This document shows, in pieces, positions 30,113-37,938 of a DNA stretch of 64,000 nucleotides. How positions within the stretch are numbered: the first letter of the stretch is position 1; each line of letters starts with the position of its first letter. The translations under genes and the position numbers were made by a program. Origin of the DNA: Streptomyces pseudovenezuelae (GTDB lineage: Bacteria > Actinomycetota > Actinomycetes > Streptomycetales > Streptomycetaceae); the NCBI RefSeq assembly GCF_001513955.1, contig NZ_KQ948152.1, positions 372,001-436,000 on the forward strand, given 5' to 3'. The notes beneath the pieces are model-generated. The model ran no database searches. It had not been told where the DNA came from and was given only the letters and a program-made list of their open reading frames with translations.

Positions 30113-31297
30113 TTGAGCAGGTTGCGCTGGCTGACCGCGGGGGAGTCCCACGGTCCCGCACTCGTGGCGACGCTGGAGGGCCTTCCCGCCGGTGTCCCCA
30201 TCACCACGGAGATGGTGGCGGACCACCTGGCGAGGCGTCGGCTGGGCTACGGCCGCGGTGCCCGGATGAAGTTCGAGCAGGACCAGGTCACCTTCCTCGG
30301 CGGTGTCCGGCACGGTCTGTCCCTCGGCTCCCCGGTCGCGATCATGGTGGGCAACACCGAGTGGCCGAAGTGGGAGCAGGTCATGTCGGCCGACCCCATC
30401 GACCCGGAGATCCTGGCGGGGCTCGCGCGCAACGCCCCGCTGACCCGCCCCCGCCCCGGCCACGCCGACCTCGCGGGCATGCAGAAGTACGGCTTCGACG
30501 AGGCCCGGCCGATCCTGGAGCGCGCCTCCGCGCGGGAGACGGCGGCCCGGGTGGCACTGGGCGCGGTGGCCCGGTCGTACCTCAAGGAGACGGCCGGCAT
30601 CGAGATCGTCAGCCACGTCGTCGAACTGTGCTCGGTGAAGGCCCCGCAGGGCGTCTACCCGACCCCGGCCGACGTCGAGAAGCTGGACGCCGACCCGCTG
30701 CGCTGCCTGGACGCGGACACCTCTAAGGCGATGGTGGCCGAGGTCGACCAGGCCCACAAGGACGGCGACACCCTCGGCGGCGTGGTGGAGATCCTGGCGT
30801 ACGGCGTGCCCGTGGGCCTCGGCTCGCACGTGCACTGGGACCGCAAGCTGGACGCCCGCCTCGCGGGGGCGCTGATGGGCATCCAGGCGATCAAGGGCGT
30901 CGAGCTCGGTGACGGTTTCGAGCTGGCGCGGGTCCCGGGCTCCAAGGCGCACGACGAGATCGTGAAGACTCCCGAGGGCATCCGGCGCGTCTCCGGCCGC
31001 TCCGGCGGCACCGAGGGCGGACTGAGCACGGGTGAGCTGCTGCGGGTGCGGGCCGCGATGAAGCCCATCGCCACCGTCCCGCGGGCCCTGCAGACCGTGG
31101 ACGTGACCACCGGCGAGGCCGCCCAGGCCCACCACCAGCGCTCCGACGTGTCCGCGGTGCCGGCCGCCGGCATCGTCGCCGAGGCGATGGTGGCGCTCGT
31201 CCTGGCCGACGCGGTGGCCGAGAAGTTCGGTGGCGACAGCGTGCCGGAGACCCGCCGCAACGTGCAGTCGTACCTCGACAACCTGGCCATCCGATGA
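30113..31297 (+). CDS. aroC: Chorismate synthase
   Basis: 394 residues from TTG 30113 behind GAGGAG. Signature regions are LRWLTAGESHGPALVATLEG, RRRLGYGRGARMKFEQDQV, the RPGHADLAGMQKYGFDEAR region and GGLSTGELLRVRAAMKPI. It makes chorismate from EPSP using reduced FMN. The stop overlaps the aroK start by four bases. The 173-base gap upstream presumably holds the aroCKB promoter. Confidence 0.97.
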   Translation: MSRLRWLTAGESHGPALVATLEGLPAGVPITTEMVADHLARRRLGYGRGARMKFEQDQVTFLGGVRHGLSLGSPVAIMVGNTEWPKWEQVMSADPIDPEILAGLARNAPLTRPRPGHADLAGMQKYGFDEARPILERASARETAARVALGAVARSYLKETAGIEIVSHVVELCSVKAPQGVYPTPADVEKLDADPLRCLDADTSKAMVAEVDQAHKDGDTLGGVVEILAYGVPVGLGSHVHWDRKLDARLAGALMGIQAIKGVELGDGFELARVPGSKAHDEIVKTPEGIRRVSGRSGGTEGGLSTGELLRVRAAMKPIATVPRALQTVDVTTGEAAQAHHQRSDVSAVPAAGIVAEAMVALVLADAVAEKFGGDSVPETRRNVQSYLDNLAIR

Positions 31298-31806
31298 GCC
31301 CTGTGGTCGTCCTCGTCGGTCCGATGGGCGTGGGCAAGTCCACCGTCGGACGGCTGCTCGCCGAACGCCTCGCGACGGGGTACCGGGACACCGACGACGA
31401 CATCGTGGCCGAGCAGGGCCGCGCGATCGCGGAGATCTTCGTCGACGAGGGCGAGGCCGCCTTCCGGGCGATCGAGAAGGCCGCCGTGAGCCGGGCGCTC
31501 GCCCAGCACGACGGGATCCTCGCGCTCGGCGGCGGCTCCATCCTCGACGAGGACACCCGCGCCCTGCTGGCCGGGCAGCGGGTCCTGTACCTGTCGATGG
31601 ACGTCGAGGAGGCGGTCAAGCGCACCGGCCTGAACGCCGCGCGCCCCCTCCTCGCGGTCAACCCGCGCAAGCAGTGGCGCGAGCTGATGGAGGCCCGCCG
31701 CCACCTGTACGAGTCGATCGCCACGGCGGTCGTGGCCACCGACGGCCGTACCCCCGAAGAAGTCACCGACATCGCGCTGGACGCACTGGAGTTGAAGGAA
31801 GCATGA
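31294..31806 (+). CDS. aroK: Shikimate kinase
   Basis: 170 residues. Walker A is LVGPMGVGKSTVGRLLAERL (about residues 5-24), followed by the shikimate-binding YRDTDDDIV and the ALGGGSILDED loop. The lid region has RPLLAVNPRKQWRELMEAR. It phosphorylates shikimate at O3. ATGA overlaps at both ends place it in a translationally coupled aroC-aroK-aroB unit. Confidence 0.96.
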   Translation: MSPVVVLVGPMGVGKSTVGRLLAERLATGYRDTDDDIVAEQGRAIAEIFVDEGEAAFRAIEKAAVSRALAQHDGILALGGGSILDEDTRALLAGQRVLYLSMDVEEAVKRTGLNAARPLLAVNPRKQWRELMEARRHLYESIATAVVATDGRTPEEVTDIALDALELKEA

Positions 31807-32894
31807 GCGAGGCAGTGACGCGCATCCAGGTCGGCGGCACCGCGGGCAGCGAGCCGTACGAGGTCCTGGTCGGACGTCAACTCCTGGGCGAGCTCGGTGC
31901 GTTGGTCGGGGAGAAGGCCCAGCGGGTCGCGGTCGTCCACCCCGAGGCGCTCGCCGGCACCGGGGACGCGCTGCGCGCCGACCTCGCCGAGCAGGGCTAC
32001 GAGGCCGTCGCCATCCAGGTCCCGAACGCGGAGGAGGCCAAGACCGCCGAGGTCGCCGCCTACTGCTGGAAGGCGCTCGGCCAGTCCGGCTTCACCCGCT
32101 CCGACGTCGTGGTCGGCGTCGGCGGCGGCGCGACTACCGACCTCGCCGGGTTCGTGGCCGCGACCTGGCTGCGCGGGGTGCGCTGGATCGCCGTACCGAC
32201 GACCGTGCTCGCCATGGTCGACGCGGCGGTCGGCGGCAAGACCGGGATCAACACCGCCGAGGGCAAGAACCTCGTCGGTGCCTTCCACCCGCCCGCCGGC
32301 GTCCTGTGCGACCTGGCCGCGCTGGACTCCCTGCCGGTCAACGACTACGTCTCCGGGCTCGCCGAGATCATCAAGGCCGGCTTCATCGCCGACCCGGCGA
32401 TCCTGGAGCTCATCGAGTCCGACCCCGAGTCCGCGCGCACCCCGGCCGGCCCGCACACCGCCGAGCTCATCGAGCGCTCGATCCGGGTCAAGGCCGAGGT
32501 GGTCTCCTCCGATCTCAAGGAGTCGGGCCTCAGGGAGATCCTCAACTACGGCCACACACTCGCCCACGCCATCGAGAAGAACGAGCGGTACAAGTGGCGG
32601 CACGGCGCCGCGGTCTCCGTGGGCATGCACTTCGCCGCCGAACTGGGCCGTCTGGCGGGCCGGTTGGACGACGCGACCGCCGACCGCCACCGCACGGTCC
32701 TGGAGGCGGTCGGCCTGCCGCTGCACTACCGCTACGACCAGTGGCCCAAGTTGCTGGAGACCATGAAGGTCGACAAGAAGTCCCGCGGCAACCTGCTGCG
32801 GTTCATCGTCCTCGACGGACTGGGCAAGCCCACCGTGCTGGAGGGTCCGGACCCGGCCGTTCTGCTCGCCGCGTACGGCGAGGTCGGCCAGTAA
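31803..32894 (+). CDS. aroB: 3-dehydroquinate synthase
   Basis: 363 residues from ATG 31803. NAD-binding GVGGGATTDLAGFVAATWLRG, active-site VPTTVLAMVDAAVGGKTGIN, the zinc ligands in LREILNYGHTLAHAIE and the later RHGAAVSVGM His are all present. It catalyses the second step of the shikimate pathway. Followed by a strong hairpin that ends the aro operon. Confidence 0.97.
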   Translation: MSEAVTRIQVGGTAGSEPYEVLVGRQLLGELGALVGEKAQRVAVVHPEALAGTGDALRADLAEQGYEAVAIQVPNAEEAKTAEVAAYCWKALGQSGFTRSDVVVGVGGGATTDLAGFVAATWLRGVRWIAVPTTVLAMVDAAVGGKTGINTAEGKNLVGAFHPPAGVLCDLAALDSLPVNDYVSGLAEIIKAGFIADPAILELIESDPESARTPAGPHTAELIERSIRVKAEVVSSDLKESGLREILNYGHTLAHAIEKNERYKWRHGAAVSVGMHFAAELGRLAGRLDDATADRHRTVLEAVGLPLHYRYDQWPKLLETMKVDKKSRGNLLRFIVLDGLGKPTVLEGPDPAVLLAAYGEVGQ

Positions 32895-32948
32895 GTCCCG
32901 CGACGGGCGTTCCGCCTGATTCGCCTTGCGCCAGGGGCACTTCGGGGC

Positions 32949-32983
32949 GCCCCCGGCCGTTTCACCAAACGTGGGCCGGGGGC
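32949..32983 (+). terminator. Terminator of aroC-aroK-aroB
   Basis: GCCCCCGGCC (32949-32958) pairs with GGCCGGGGGC (32974-32983). An inner GTTT/AAAC stem (32959-32962 with 32967-32970) sits inside, separated by a 3-base bulge. Confidence 0.75.
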
Positions 32984-33185
32984 GGTACCGTTCGATGGCG
33001 AGCGGGGTATGCACCACCCCGTAACCAGCGCCGATCAGCCTGACGCGAGTGAGCCGGAGGGGCGCGTCGGAGACGAGAGGACGACCGAGCGGAGGCCTTC
33101 GGGCCGCGCCCGGCCGGGCTCCCGGCACCGACGCGAGCGCCCCGGAGGCGAGCGAGCCGAAAAAGACGAGACGGAGTGGCACCGG

Positions 33186-34082
33186 ATGCAGCACGCAGTG
33201 GGTTCTCCGCTGCCGCCGCCCCATCAGCCGGGGCAGGGACCGGCCGCCGGCTGGTCGCCGGCCGCACATCACCCGGGACCGCATCACCCGGGTGCGCACC
33301 AGGGCTCCGCCCCGGTGCCCCCACCGCCGTCGGCACCGGGCTTCACCCCGGCTCCGGTGCCGCCGACGCCACCGCATTCCCAGGCACCGCCCGCGCCGCC
33401 GGTCCCGCCCGCGCCGCAGCACTCACCGGGGCCGGTGCCGGACACCACCGGCCATGTGCCCCTGCCGCCGGGCGCCCCCGTGGGCGCCCCCAGCACCCCG
33501 CCCTTCGCCGCGCCCGACCCCGCGGGCACCACCCTCGCGGTACTGCTCATCGGTCCGGCGGGCGCCGGAAAGACGAGCGTCGCCAAGTACTGGGCCGACC
33601 ATCGCCGGGTCCCCACCGCACACATCAGCCTCGACGACGTACGCGAGTGGGTCCGCTCGGGCTTCGCCGACCCGCAGTCCGGCTGGAACGACCACTCCGA
33701 GGCCCAGTACCGCCTCGCCCGCCGCACCTGCGGCTTCGCCGCCCGCAACTTCCTCGCCAACGGCATCTCCTGCATCCTCGACGACGCGGTCTTCCCGGAC
33801 CGGCCGGTGGTCGGCCTCGGCGGCTGGAAGCGGCACGTGGGCCCGGGGCTGCTGCCGGTGGTCCTGCTGCCCGGCCTGGAGATCGTCCTGGAGCGCAACG
33901 CGGAGCGGTCCGGCAACCGCCGCCTGACGGACGAGGAGGTGGCACGGATCCACGGCCGGATGGCCGGCTGGTACGGCTCGGGTCTGCCGATCATCGACAA
34001 CTCCCAGATGGACGTACCGCAGACGGCGAGGGTCCTGGACGACGTCCTGGCACGCTCCATCGCGAGCCCACCGAACTGGTAG
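33186..34082 (+). CDS. P-loop protein with long proline/histidine-rich N-terminus
   Basis: 298 residues from ATG 33186 (GGAG about ten bases upstream; ATG 33009 is in frame but would add a low-quality basic leader). Residues 1-112 are dominated by Pro, Ala, Gly and His, with runs of three and four prolines. The C-terminal half has Walker A LIGPAGAGKTS (about 121-131), a conserved ISLDDVREWV acidic motif and ISCILDDAVFPDRP. It ends in a helical region with LERNAERSGNRRLTDEEVARIHGRM. The fold resembles small kinases of the chloramphenicol phosphotransferase/zeta-toxin group. Substrate unknown. Confidence 0.78.
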   Translation: MQHAVGSPLPPPHQPGQGPAAGWSPAAHHPGPHHPGAHQGSAPVPPPPSAPGFTPAPVPPTPPHSQAPPAPPVPPAPQHSPGPVPDTTGHVPLPPGAPVGAPSTPPFAAPDPAGTTLAVLLIGPAGAGKTSVAKYWADHRRVPTAHISLDDVREWVRSGFADPQSGWNDHSEAQYRLARRTCGFAARNFLANGISCILDDAVFPDRPVVGLGGWKRHVGPGLLPVVLLPGLEIVLERNAERSGNRRLTDEEVARIHGRMAGWYGSGLPIIDNSQMDVPQTARVLDDVLARSIASPPNW

Positions 34083-34182
34083 CGGCCCCGGAAGGGGCGC
34101 GGGGTGTGCCGACGACCAGCGGCTCCTCCCCACTCGGACCTCTCAAACAGCGGCATATCGGGAGAACTCCTACGCTCAAGTC

Positions 34183-35289
34183 ATGTCAGAGGTGTACGCC
34201 ACCCGCAGAACCCGCCTACGCGATCGCTGCCAGGCCGGCGGCAGCCGGTCCGCGCTGATCTCCCGCCCGGCCAACGTCCGCTACCTCGCGGGCACCGCCC
34301 CACAGGGCAGTGTGCTGCTGCTCGGCATGACCGAGGACCTGCTGGTGTGCGCCGGCCCCCCGGACGACCGGCCCGGCGCCGGCCGCCCCGACGAGGCCCT
34401 GCGACTGCACCACCTCTCCGCCGCCGGAGGCGACCCGGCTGTCGCCGCGGCCGACCTCGCCACCGCTCAGGGAGCGGACTCGCTCGCCGTGGAGGAGGGG
34501 CATCTCACGGTCGCCCGGCACCGGGCGATCCGCTCGGTCGTCCCGCGGCTGCGCCTCGCCGACCTCGGGGGAGCGGTCGAACAGCTCCGCGTCATCAAGG
34601 ACGAGGAGGAGATCTCCTGCCTGCGCATCGGCGCCGAGATCGCCGACCAGGCACTGGGCGAGCTCCTGGAGTCCATCCTCGTCGGCCGCACCGAGCGCCA
34701 TCTCGCCCTGGAACTGGAGCGCCGCCTCGTCGACCACGGGGCCGACGGCCCGGCCTTCGCCACCTCCGTCGGCACCGGCCCGAACTCCGGCCGTCCCGCC
34801 CACCGCCCCACCGACCGCCGCGTCGAGGAGGGTGACTTCCTCTCCGTCTGCCTGGGCGCGAACTACCGCGGCTACCGCTGCGAGATCGGCCGTACCTTCG
34901 TCATCGGTACGTCCCCCGCGGACTGGCAGATCGAGCTCTACGACCTCGTCTTCGCCGCTCAGCGGGCCGGACGGGAGTCCTTGACACCCGGCGCCGCCTA
35001 CCGTGACGTGGACCGGGCGGCACGCCAGGTACTGGAGTCCGCGGGCCACCACGAGGGGCTCCCGACCCTCATCGGACACGGTGTGGGACTGGAAATCGAC
35101 GAGGACCCGCAGTTGGCCCCCGCGGCCATGGGTAAACTGGACGCTTGCGTGCCGGTCACCGTCGAACCGGGGGTCCACCTCCCGGGACGGGGCGGCGTCC
35201 GGATCGATGACACGCTCGTCGTACGCCCCGAGGCGGACGGCGGACCCGAGCTACTCACCATCACGACCAAGGAGCTGCTCGCACTATAG
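34183..35289 (+). CDS. M24 (Xaa-Pro peptidase) fold protein with substituted metal ligands
   Basis: 368 residues from ATG 34183. Overall layout matches M24B aminopeptidase/prolidase: an N-terminal creatinase-like domain (ALISRPANVRYLAGTAP) and a pita-bread domain from about residue 130. The five canonical dinuclear-metal ligands (Asp, Asp, His, Glu, Glu) align to Cys223, Glu234, His299, Glu328 and Asp342, so three are changed. It may be inactive as a peptidase or use a different chemistry. Lies 52 bases before efp, where an M24 gene is often found. Calling it PepQ by homology would overstate the evidence. Confidence 0.8.
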   Translation: MSEVYATRRTRLRDRCQAGGSRSALISRPANVRYLAGTAPQGSVLLLGMTEDLLVCAGPPDDRPGAGRPDEALRLHHLSAAGGDPAVAAADLATAQGADSLAVEEGHLTVARHRAIRSVVPRLRLADLGGAVEQLRVIKDEEEISCLRIGAEIADQALGELLESILVGRTERHLALELERRLVDHGADGPAFATSVGTGPNSGRPAHRPTDRRVEEGDFLSVCLGANYRGYRCEIGRTFVIGTSPADWQIELYDLVFAAQRAGRESLTPGAAYRDVDRAARQVLESAGHHEGLPTLIGHGVGLEIDEDPQLAPAAMGKLDACVPVTVEPGVHLPGRGGVRIDDTLVVRPEADGGPELLTITTKELLAL

Positions 35290-35341
35290 GCAAGGTGCGT
35301 GCGCCGGGGTCGTCCACGTCAGTCCAGGAGATTCCGCAACC

Positions 35342-35908
35342 GTGGCTTCCACGAACGACCTCAAGAACGGCCTGGTGCTCAAGCTCGAAGGCGGCCAGCT
35401 CTGGTCCGTCGTCGAGTTCCAGCACGTCAAGCCCGGCAAGGGCCCCGCATTCGTGCGCACCAAGCTCAAGAACGTGCTGTCCGGCAAGGTCGTCGACAAG
35501 ACGTTCAACGCCGGCGTCAAGGTCGAGACGGCCACTGTCGACAAGCGCGACATGCAGTTCTCGTACATGGACGGCGAGTACTTCGTCTTCATGGACATGG
35601 AGACCTACGACCAGCTGATGATCGACCGCAAGACGGTCGCCGACGCCGCGAACTTCCTCATCGAGGGCTTCACCGCGACCGTCGCGCAGCACGAGGGCGA
35701 GGTGCTCTTCGTCGAGCTGCCGGCCGCCGTCGAGCTGGTCATCCAGGAGACCGAGCCGGGCGTCCAGGGCGACCGCTCCACGGGCGGCACCAAGCCCGCC
35801 ACTCTGGAGACCGGTCACCAGATTCAGGTCCCGCTCTTCATCACCACCGGTGAGAAGATCAAGGTCGACACCCGCACGAGCGACTACCTCGGCCGGGTGA
35901 ACAGCTAA
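35342..35908 (+). CDS. efp: Translation elongation factor P
   Basis: 188 residues from GTG 35342. Three beta-barrel domains are visible: N-terminal KOW-like (STNDLKNGLVLKLEGGQLW), then OB domains ending in TGEKIKVDTRTSDYLGRV. The functional loop is KPGKGPA, with Lys at the tip. The palindromic Pro-Gly-Lys-Gly-Pro form is known in actinobacteria, where the lysine is used unmodified; I see no modification enzyme here. EF-P relieves ribosome stalling at consecutive prolines. nusB starts two bases after the stop. Confidence 0.97.
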   Translation: MASTNDLKNGLVLKLEGGQLWSVVEFQHVKPGKGPAFVRTKLKNVLSGKVVDKTFNAGVKVETATVDKRDMQFSYMDGEYFVFMDMETYDQLMIDRKTVADAANFLIEGFTATVAQHEGEVLFVELPAAVELVIQETEPGVQGDRSTGGTKPATLETGHQIQVPLFITTGEKIKVDTRTSDYLGRVNS

Positions 35909-35910
35909 CC

Positions 35911-36345
35911 GTGGCTGCTCGCAACACGGCCCGCAAGCGCGCCTTCCAGATCCTCTTCGAGGGCGACCAGCGCGGCGCCGACGTCCTGACGGTCCTGGCG
36001 GACTGGATCCGGCACTCCCGGGAAGACACCCGGCAGCCGCCGGTGAGCGAGTACACGATGCAGCTGGTCGAGGGCTACGCGGAGCACGCGCGGCGTATCG
36101 ACGAGCTGATCGCGCAGTACTCGGTCGGCTGGACGCTGGACCGGATGCCGGTCGTCGACCGCAACATCCTGCGTCTGGGCGCCTACGAGCTGATCTGGGC
36201 CGACGAGACCCCGGACGCGGTGGTGCTCGACGAGATGGTGCAGCTGGCCAAGGAGTTCTCCACGGACGAGTCGCCCTCGTTCGTGAACGGCCTGCTGGGC
36301 CGGCTCAAGGACCTGAAGCCCTCGCTGCGCCGAGACGAGGCGTGA
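35911..36345 (+). CDS. nusB: Transcription antitermination factor NusB
   Basis: 144 residues from GTG 35911. An all-helical NusB fold: ARNTARKRAFQILFEGDQRG at the N-terminus and the C-terminal LRLGAYELIWADETPDAVVLDEMVQLAKEF and SPSFVNGLLGRL motifs. It binds boxA RNA with NusE/S10 during rRNA transcription. Co-transcribed with efp. Confidence 0.96.
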   Translation: MAARNTARKRAFQILFEGDQRGADVLTVLADWIRHSREDTRQPPVSEYTMQLVEGYAEHARRIDELIAQYSVGWTLDRMPVVDRNILRLGAYELIWADETPDAVVLDEMVQLAKEFSTDESPSFVNGLLGRLKDLKPSLRRDEA

Positions 36346-36378
36346 GCGGGACGCCGAGGCGGATCGAGACACGAATTG

Positions 36379-36416
36379 CCTGAGGGCCCGCAGCGTGACT
36401 GCTGCGGGCCCTCAGG
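36379..36416. terminator. Terminator after nusB
   Basis: Perfect 16-bp stem (36379-36394 with 36401-36416) with a GTGACT loop, 33 bases after the nusB stop. Confidence 0.85.
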
Positions 36417-36454
36417 CGTGTGCGTACCCGCGAGCCCCCTTCGGCCCGCACAAA

Positions 36455-36500
36455 GCCGCCGGGGTGGCCGGAACCGTGAAGTTCCGGCCACCCCGGCGGC
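36455..36500. terminator. Terminator after bldD
   Basis: Perfect 20-bp stem (36455-36474 with 36481-36500) around a CGTGAA loop, 26 bases beyond the bldD stop on the minus strand. Together with the hairpin at 36379-36416 it insulates nusB and bldD from each other. Confidence 0.85.
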
Positions 36501-36526
36501 ACGTTTCTGCTGAGGCTGGGAGCGGC

Positions 36527-37027
36527 TCAGCTGTCCTCGTGGGACACCGCGCGACGCGCGTCCGCGTCCAGCACGCCCCAGCTGATCAGCTGCTCCGTGA
36601 GGACCGAGGGGGACTGGTCGTAGATGACGGCGAGTGTGCGCAGGTCGTCCTGGCGGATCGAGAGCACCTTGCCGTTGTAGTCACCGCGCTGGGACTGGAT
36701 CGTCGCCGCGTAGCGCTGGAGGGGGCCCGCCTTCTCGGCCGGGACGTGGGCCAGCCGCTCCAGGTCCAGGACCAGCTTCGGCGGGGGCTCGGCGGCCCCG
36801 CCCGGAGTGGTGCCGGGCAGCAGCTCCTGCACCGGAACGCCGTAGAAATCCGCCAACTCGGCAAGGCGCTGCACGGTCACCGCGCGGTCGCCACGCTCGT
36901 ACGAACCGACCACGACCGCCTTCCAGCGTCCCTGGGACTTCTCCTCGACACCGTGGAGGGAAAGGCCCTGCTGGGTGCGGATGGCCCGGAGCTTGGCCCC
37001 GAGCTGTTTGGCGTATTCGCTGGACAT
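36527..37027 (-). CDS. bldD: BldD, c-di-GMP-responsive developmental master repressor
   Basis: 166 residues. The N-terminal XRE-type HTH (YAKQLGAKLRAIRTQQGLSLHGVEEKS to about residue 75) binds DNA. The C-terminal domain carries the published c-di-GMP signature R114-G-D116 and R125-Q-D-D128 in the same numbering as S. venezuelae/S. coelicolor BldD. Four c-di-GMP molecules drive dimerisation and repression of sporulation genes during vegetative growth. Sits alone, divergent from pyrR, between its own terminator and a BldD-like operator. Confidence 0.97.
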   Translation of the reverse strand: MSSEYAKQLGAKLRAIRTQQGLSLHGVEEKSQGRWKAVVVGSYERGDRAVTVQRLAELADFYGVPVQELLPGTTPGGAAEPPPKLVLDLERLAHVPAEKAGPLQRYAATIQSQRGDYNGKVLSIRQDDLRTLAVIYDQSPSVLTEQLISWGVLDADARRAVSHEDS

Positions 37028-37083
37028 ATAGCTCCCCGGACACTGGATCGACGCGGCCGCAGTGGTTTCGAGCCGCGCGTCTG

Positions 37084-37103
37084 GTAACTCACTGTGAGGT
37101 TAC
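37084..37103. promoter_or_regulatory. Candidate BldD operator upstream of bldD
   Basis: The segment GTAAC-TCACTGTGAG-GTTAC is an imperfect palindrome with an inner CTCAC/GTGAG pair (88-92 with 94-98). BldD is known to bind pseudo-palindromes with AGTGA/TCACC half-sites and to repress its own gene. The site lies 57-76 bases upstream of the bldD start. Assignment is by pattern and location only. Confidence 0.5.
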
Positions 37104-37235
37104 GCAGCGTGACTCTTCTGCGTCAAGCCGAATGGTCCACACCGGCTCTTCCGTGAGAGTGGTGACCGATTGGGCCAAGGGGGTGATCAGGGGCCTCGTT
37201 CCGGCCTGCTACCGTGGATGGCGCAAATCCGACGT

Positions 37236-37267
37236 CCTTTAAGGTCCGTCCCGTGAGGCGGAGAAGG
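37236..37267 (+). promoter_or_regulatory. PyrR-binding RNA hairpin overlapping the pyrR ribosome binding site
   Basis: GTCCCGTGAGGC at 37248-37259 fits the PyrR RNA consensus (R-UCC-N-G-N-GAGG-Y). TCCG (37245-37248) pairs with CGGA (37259-37262) and CCTT (37236-37239) with AAGG (37264-37267), leaving a purine-rich internal bulge as in known PyrR sites. The lower stem uses part of the AAGGAGG ribosome binding site (37264-37270), so bound PyrR could block translation. Confidence 0.65.
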
Positions 37268-37280
37268 AGGTCCGTTTCTT

Positions 37281-37856
37281 ATGGACAAGCAGGACACTTC
37301 CGATATCCAGGCGTCCGATGCCCGGCCCGTTCTCGAAGGCCCCGACATCGCGCGCGTGCTGACCCGCATCGCCCACGAGATCGTCGAACGCGCCAAGGGC
37401 GCCGACGACGTGGTGCTCCTCGGCATCCCCACCCGGGGCGTCTTCCTCGCCCGGCGGCTCGCCGCGAAGCTCGAGGAGATCACCGACCGCGGAATCCCGG
37501 TCGGTTCGCTCGACATCACCATGTACCGCGACGACCTGCGCATGCATCCGCCGCGCGCACTGGCCCGCACCGAGATCCCCGGTGACGGCATCGACGGCCG
37601 CCTGGTCGTCCTCGTCGACGACGTGCTCTTCTCCGGCCGCACCATCCGCGCCGCCCTGGACGCCCTGAACGACATCGGGCGCCCCCGCGCGGTGCAGCTC
37701 GCGGTCCTCGTCGACAGAGGCCACCGCGAACTGCCCATCCGCGCCGACTACGTCGGCAAGAACCTCCCCACGTCGTTGCGGGAGACGGTCAAGGTCCAGC
37801 TCGTCGAGGAGGACGGTCGCGACACCGTGCTGCTCGGTGTCAAGCCGGCCCACTAG
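37281..37856 (+). CDS. pyrR: PyrR, pyrimidine operon regulator / uracil phosphoribosyltransferase
   Basis: 191 residues from ATG 37281 with AAGGAGG upstream. PRT-fold protein with LLGIPTRGVFLARRLA, DITMYRDDL, the PRPP loop RLVVLVDDVLFSGRTIRAALDAL and VLVDRGHRELPIRADYVGKNLPT, the RNA-contact region of PyrR. UMP-bound PyrR binds pyr mRNA hairpins and represses. First gene of the pyr cluster; an RNA site lies at its own start. pyrB follows after 82 bases. Confidence 0.96.
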   Translation: MDKQDTSDIQASDARPVLEGPDIARVLTRIAHEIVERAKGADDVVLLGIPTRGVFLARRLAAKLEEITDRGIPVGSLDITMYRDDLRMHPPRALARTEIPGDGIDGRLVVLVDDVLFSGRTIRAALDALNDIGRPRAVQLAVLVDRGHRELPIRADYVGKNLPTSLRETVKVQLVEEDGRDTVLLGVKPAH

Positions 37857-37938
37857 CAAGCCCTGACGGCACGCCTGCCTTCGGCGCGCCCTCGCTTGCC
37901 CCGATATCTCCCCTGAACTGCCTTACGGAGCCTGACAG

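Noticed and set aside
33009..33185. Longer start (ATG 33009) for the P-loop protein
   Set aside because: The added 59 residues are Arg/Glu-rich and ATG 33186 has its own GGAG. Kept only as an alternative.
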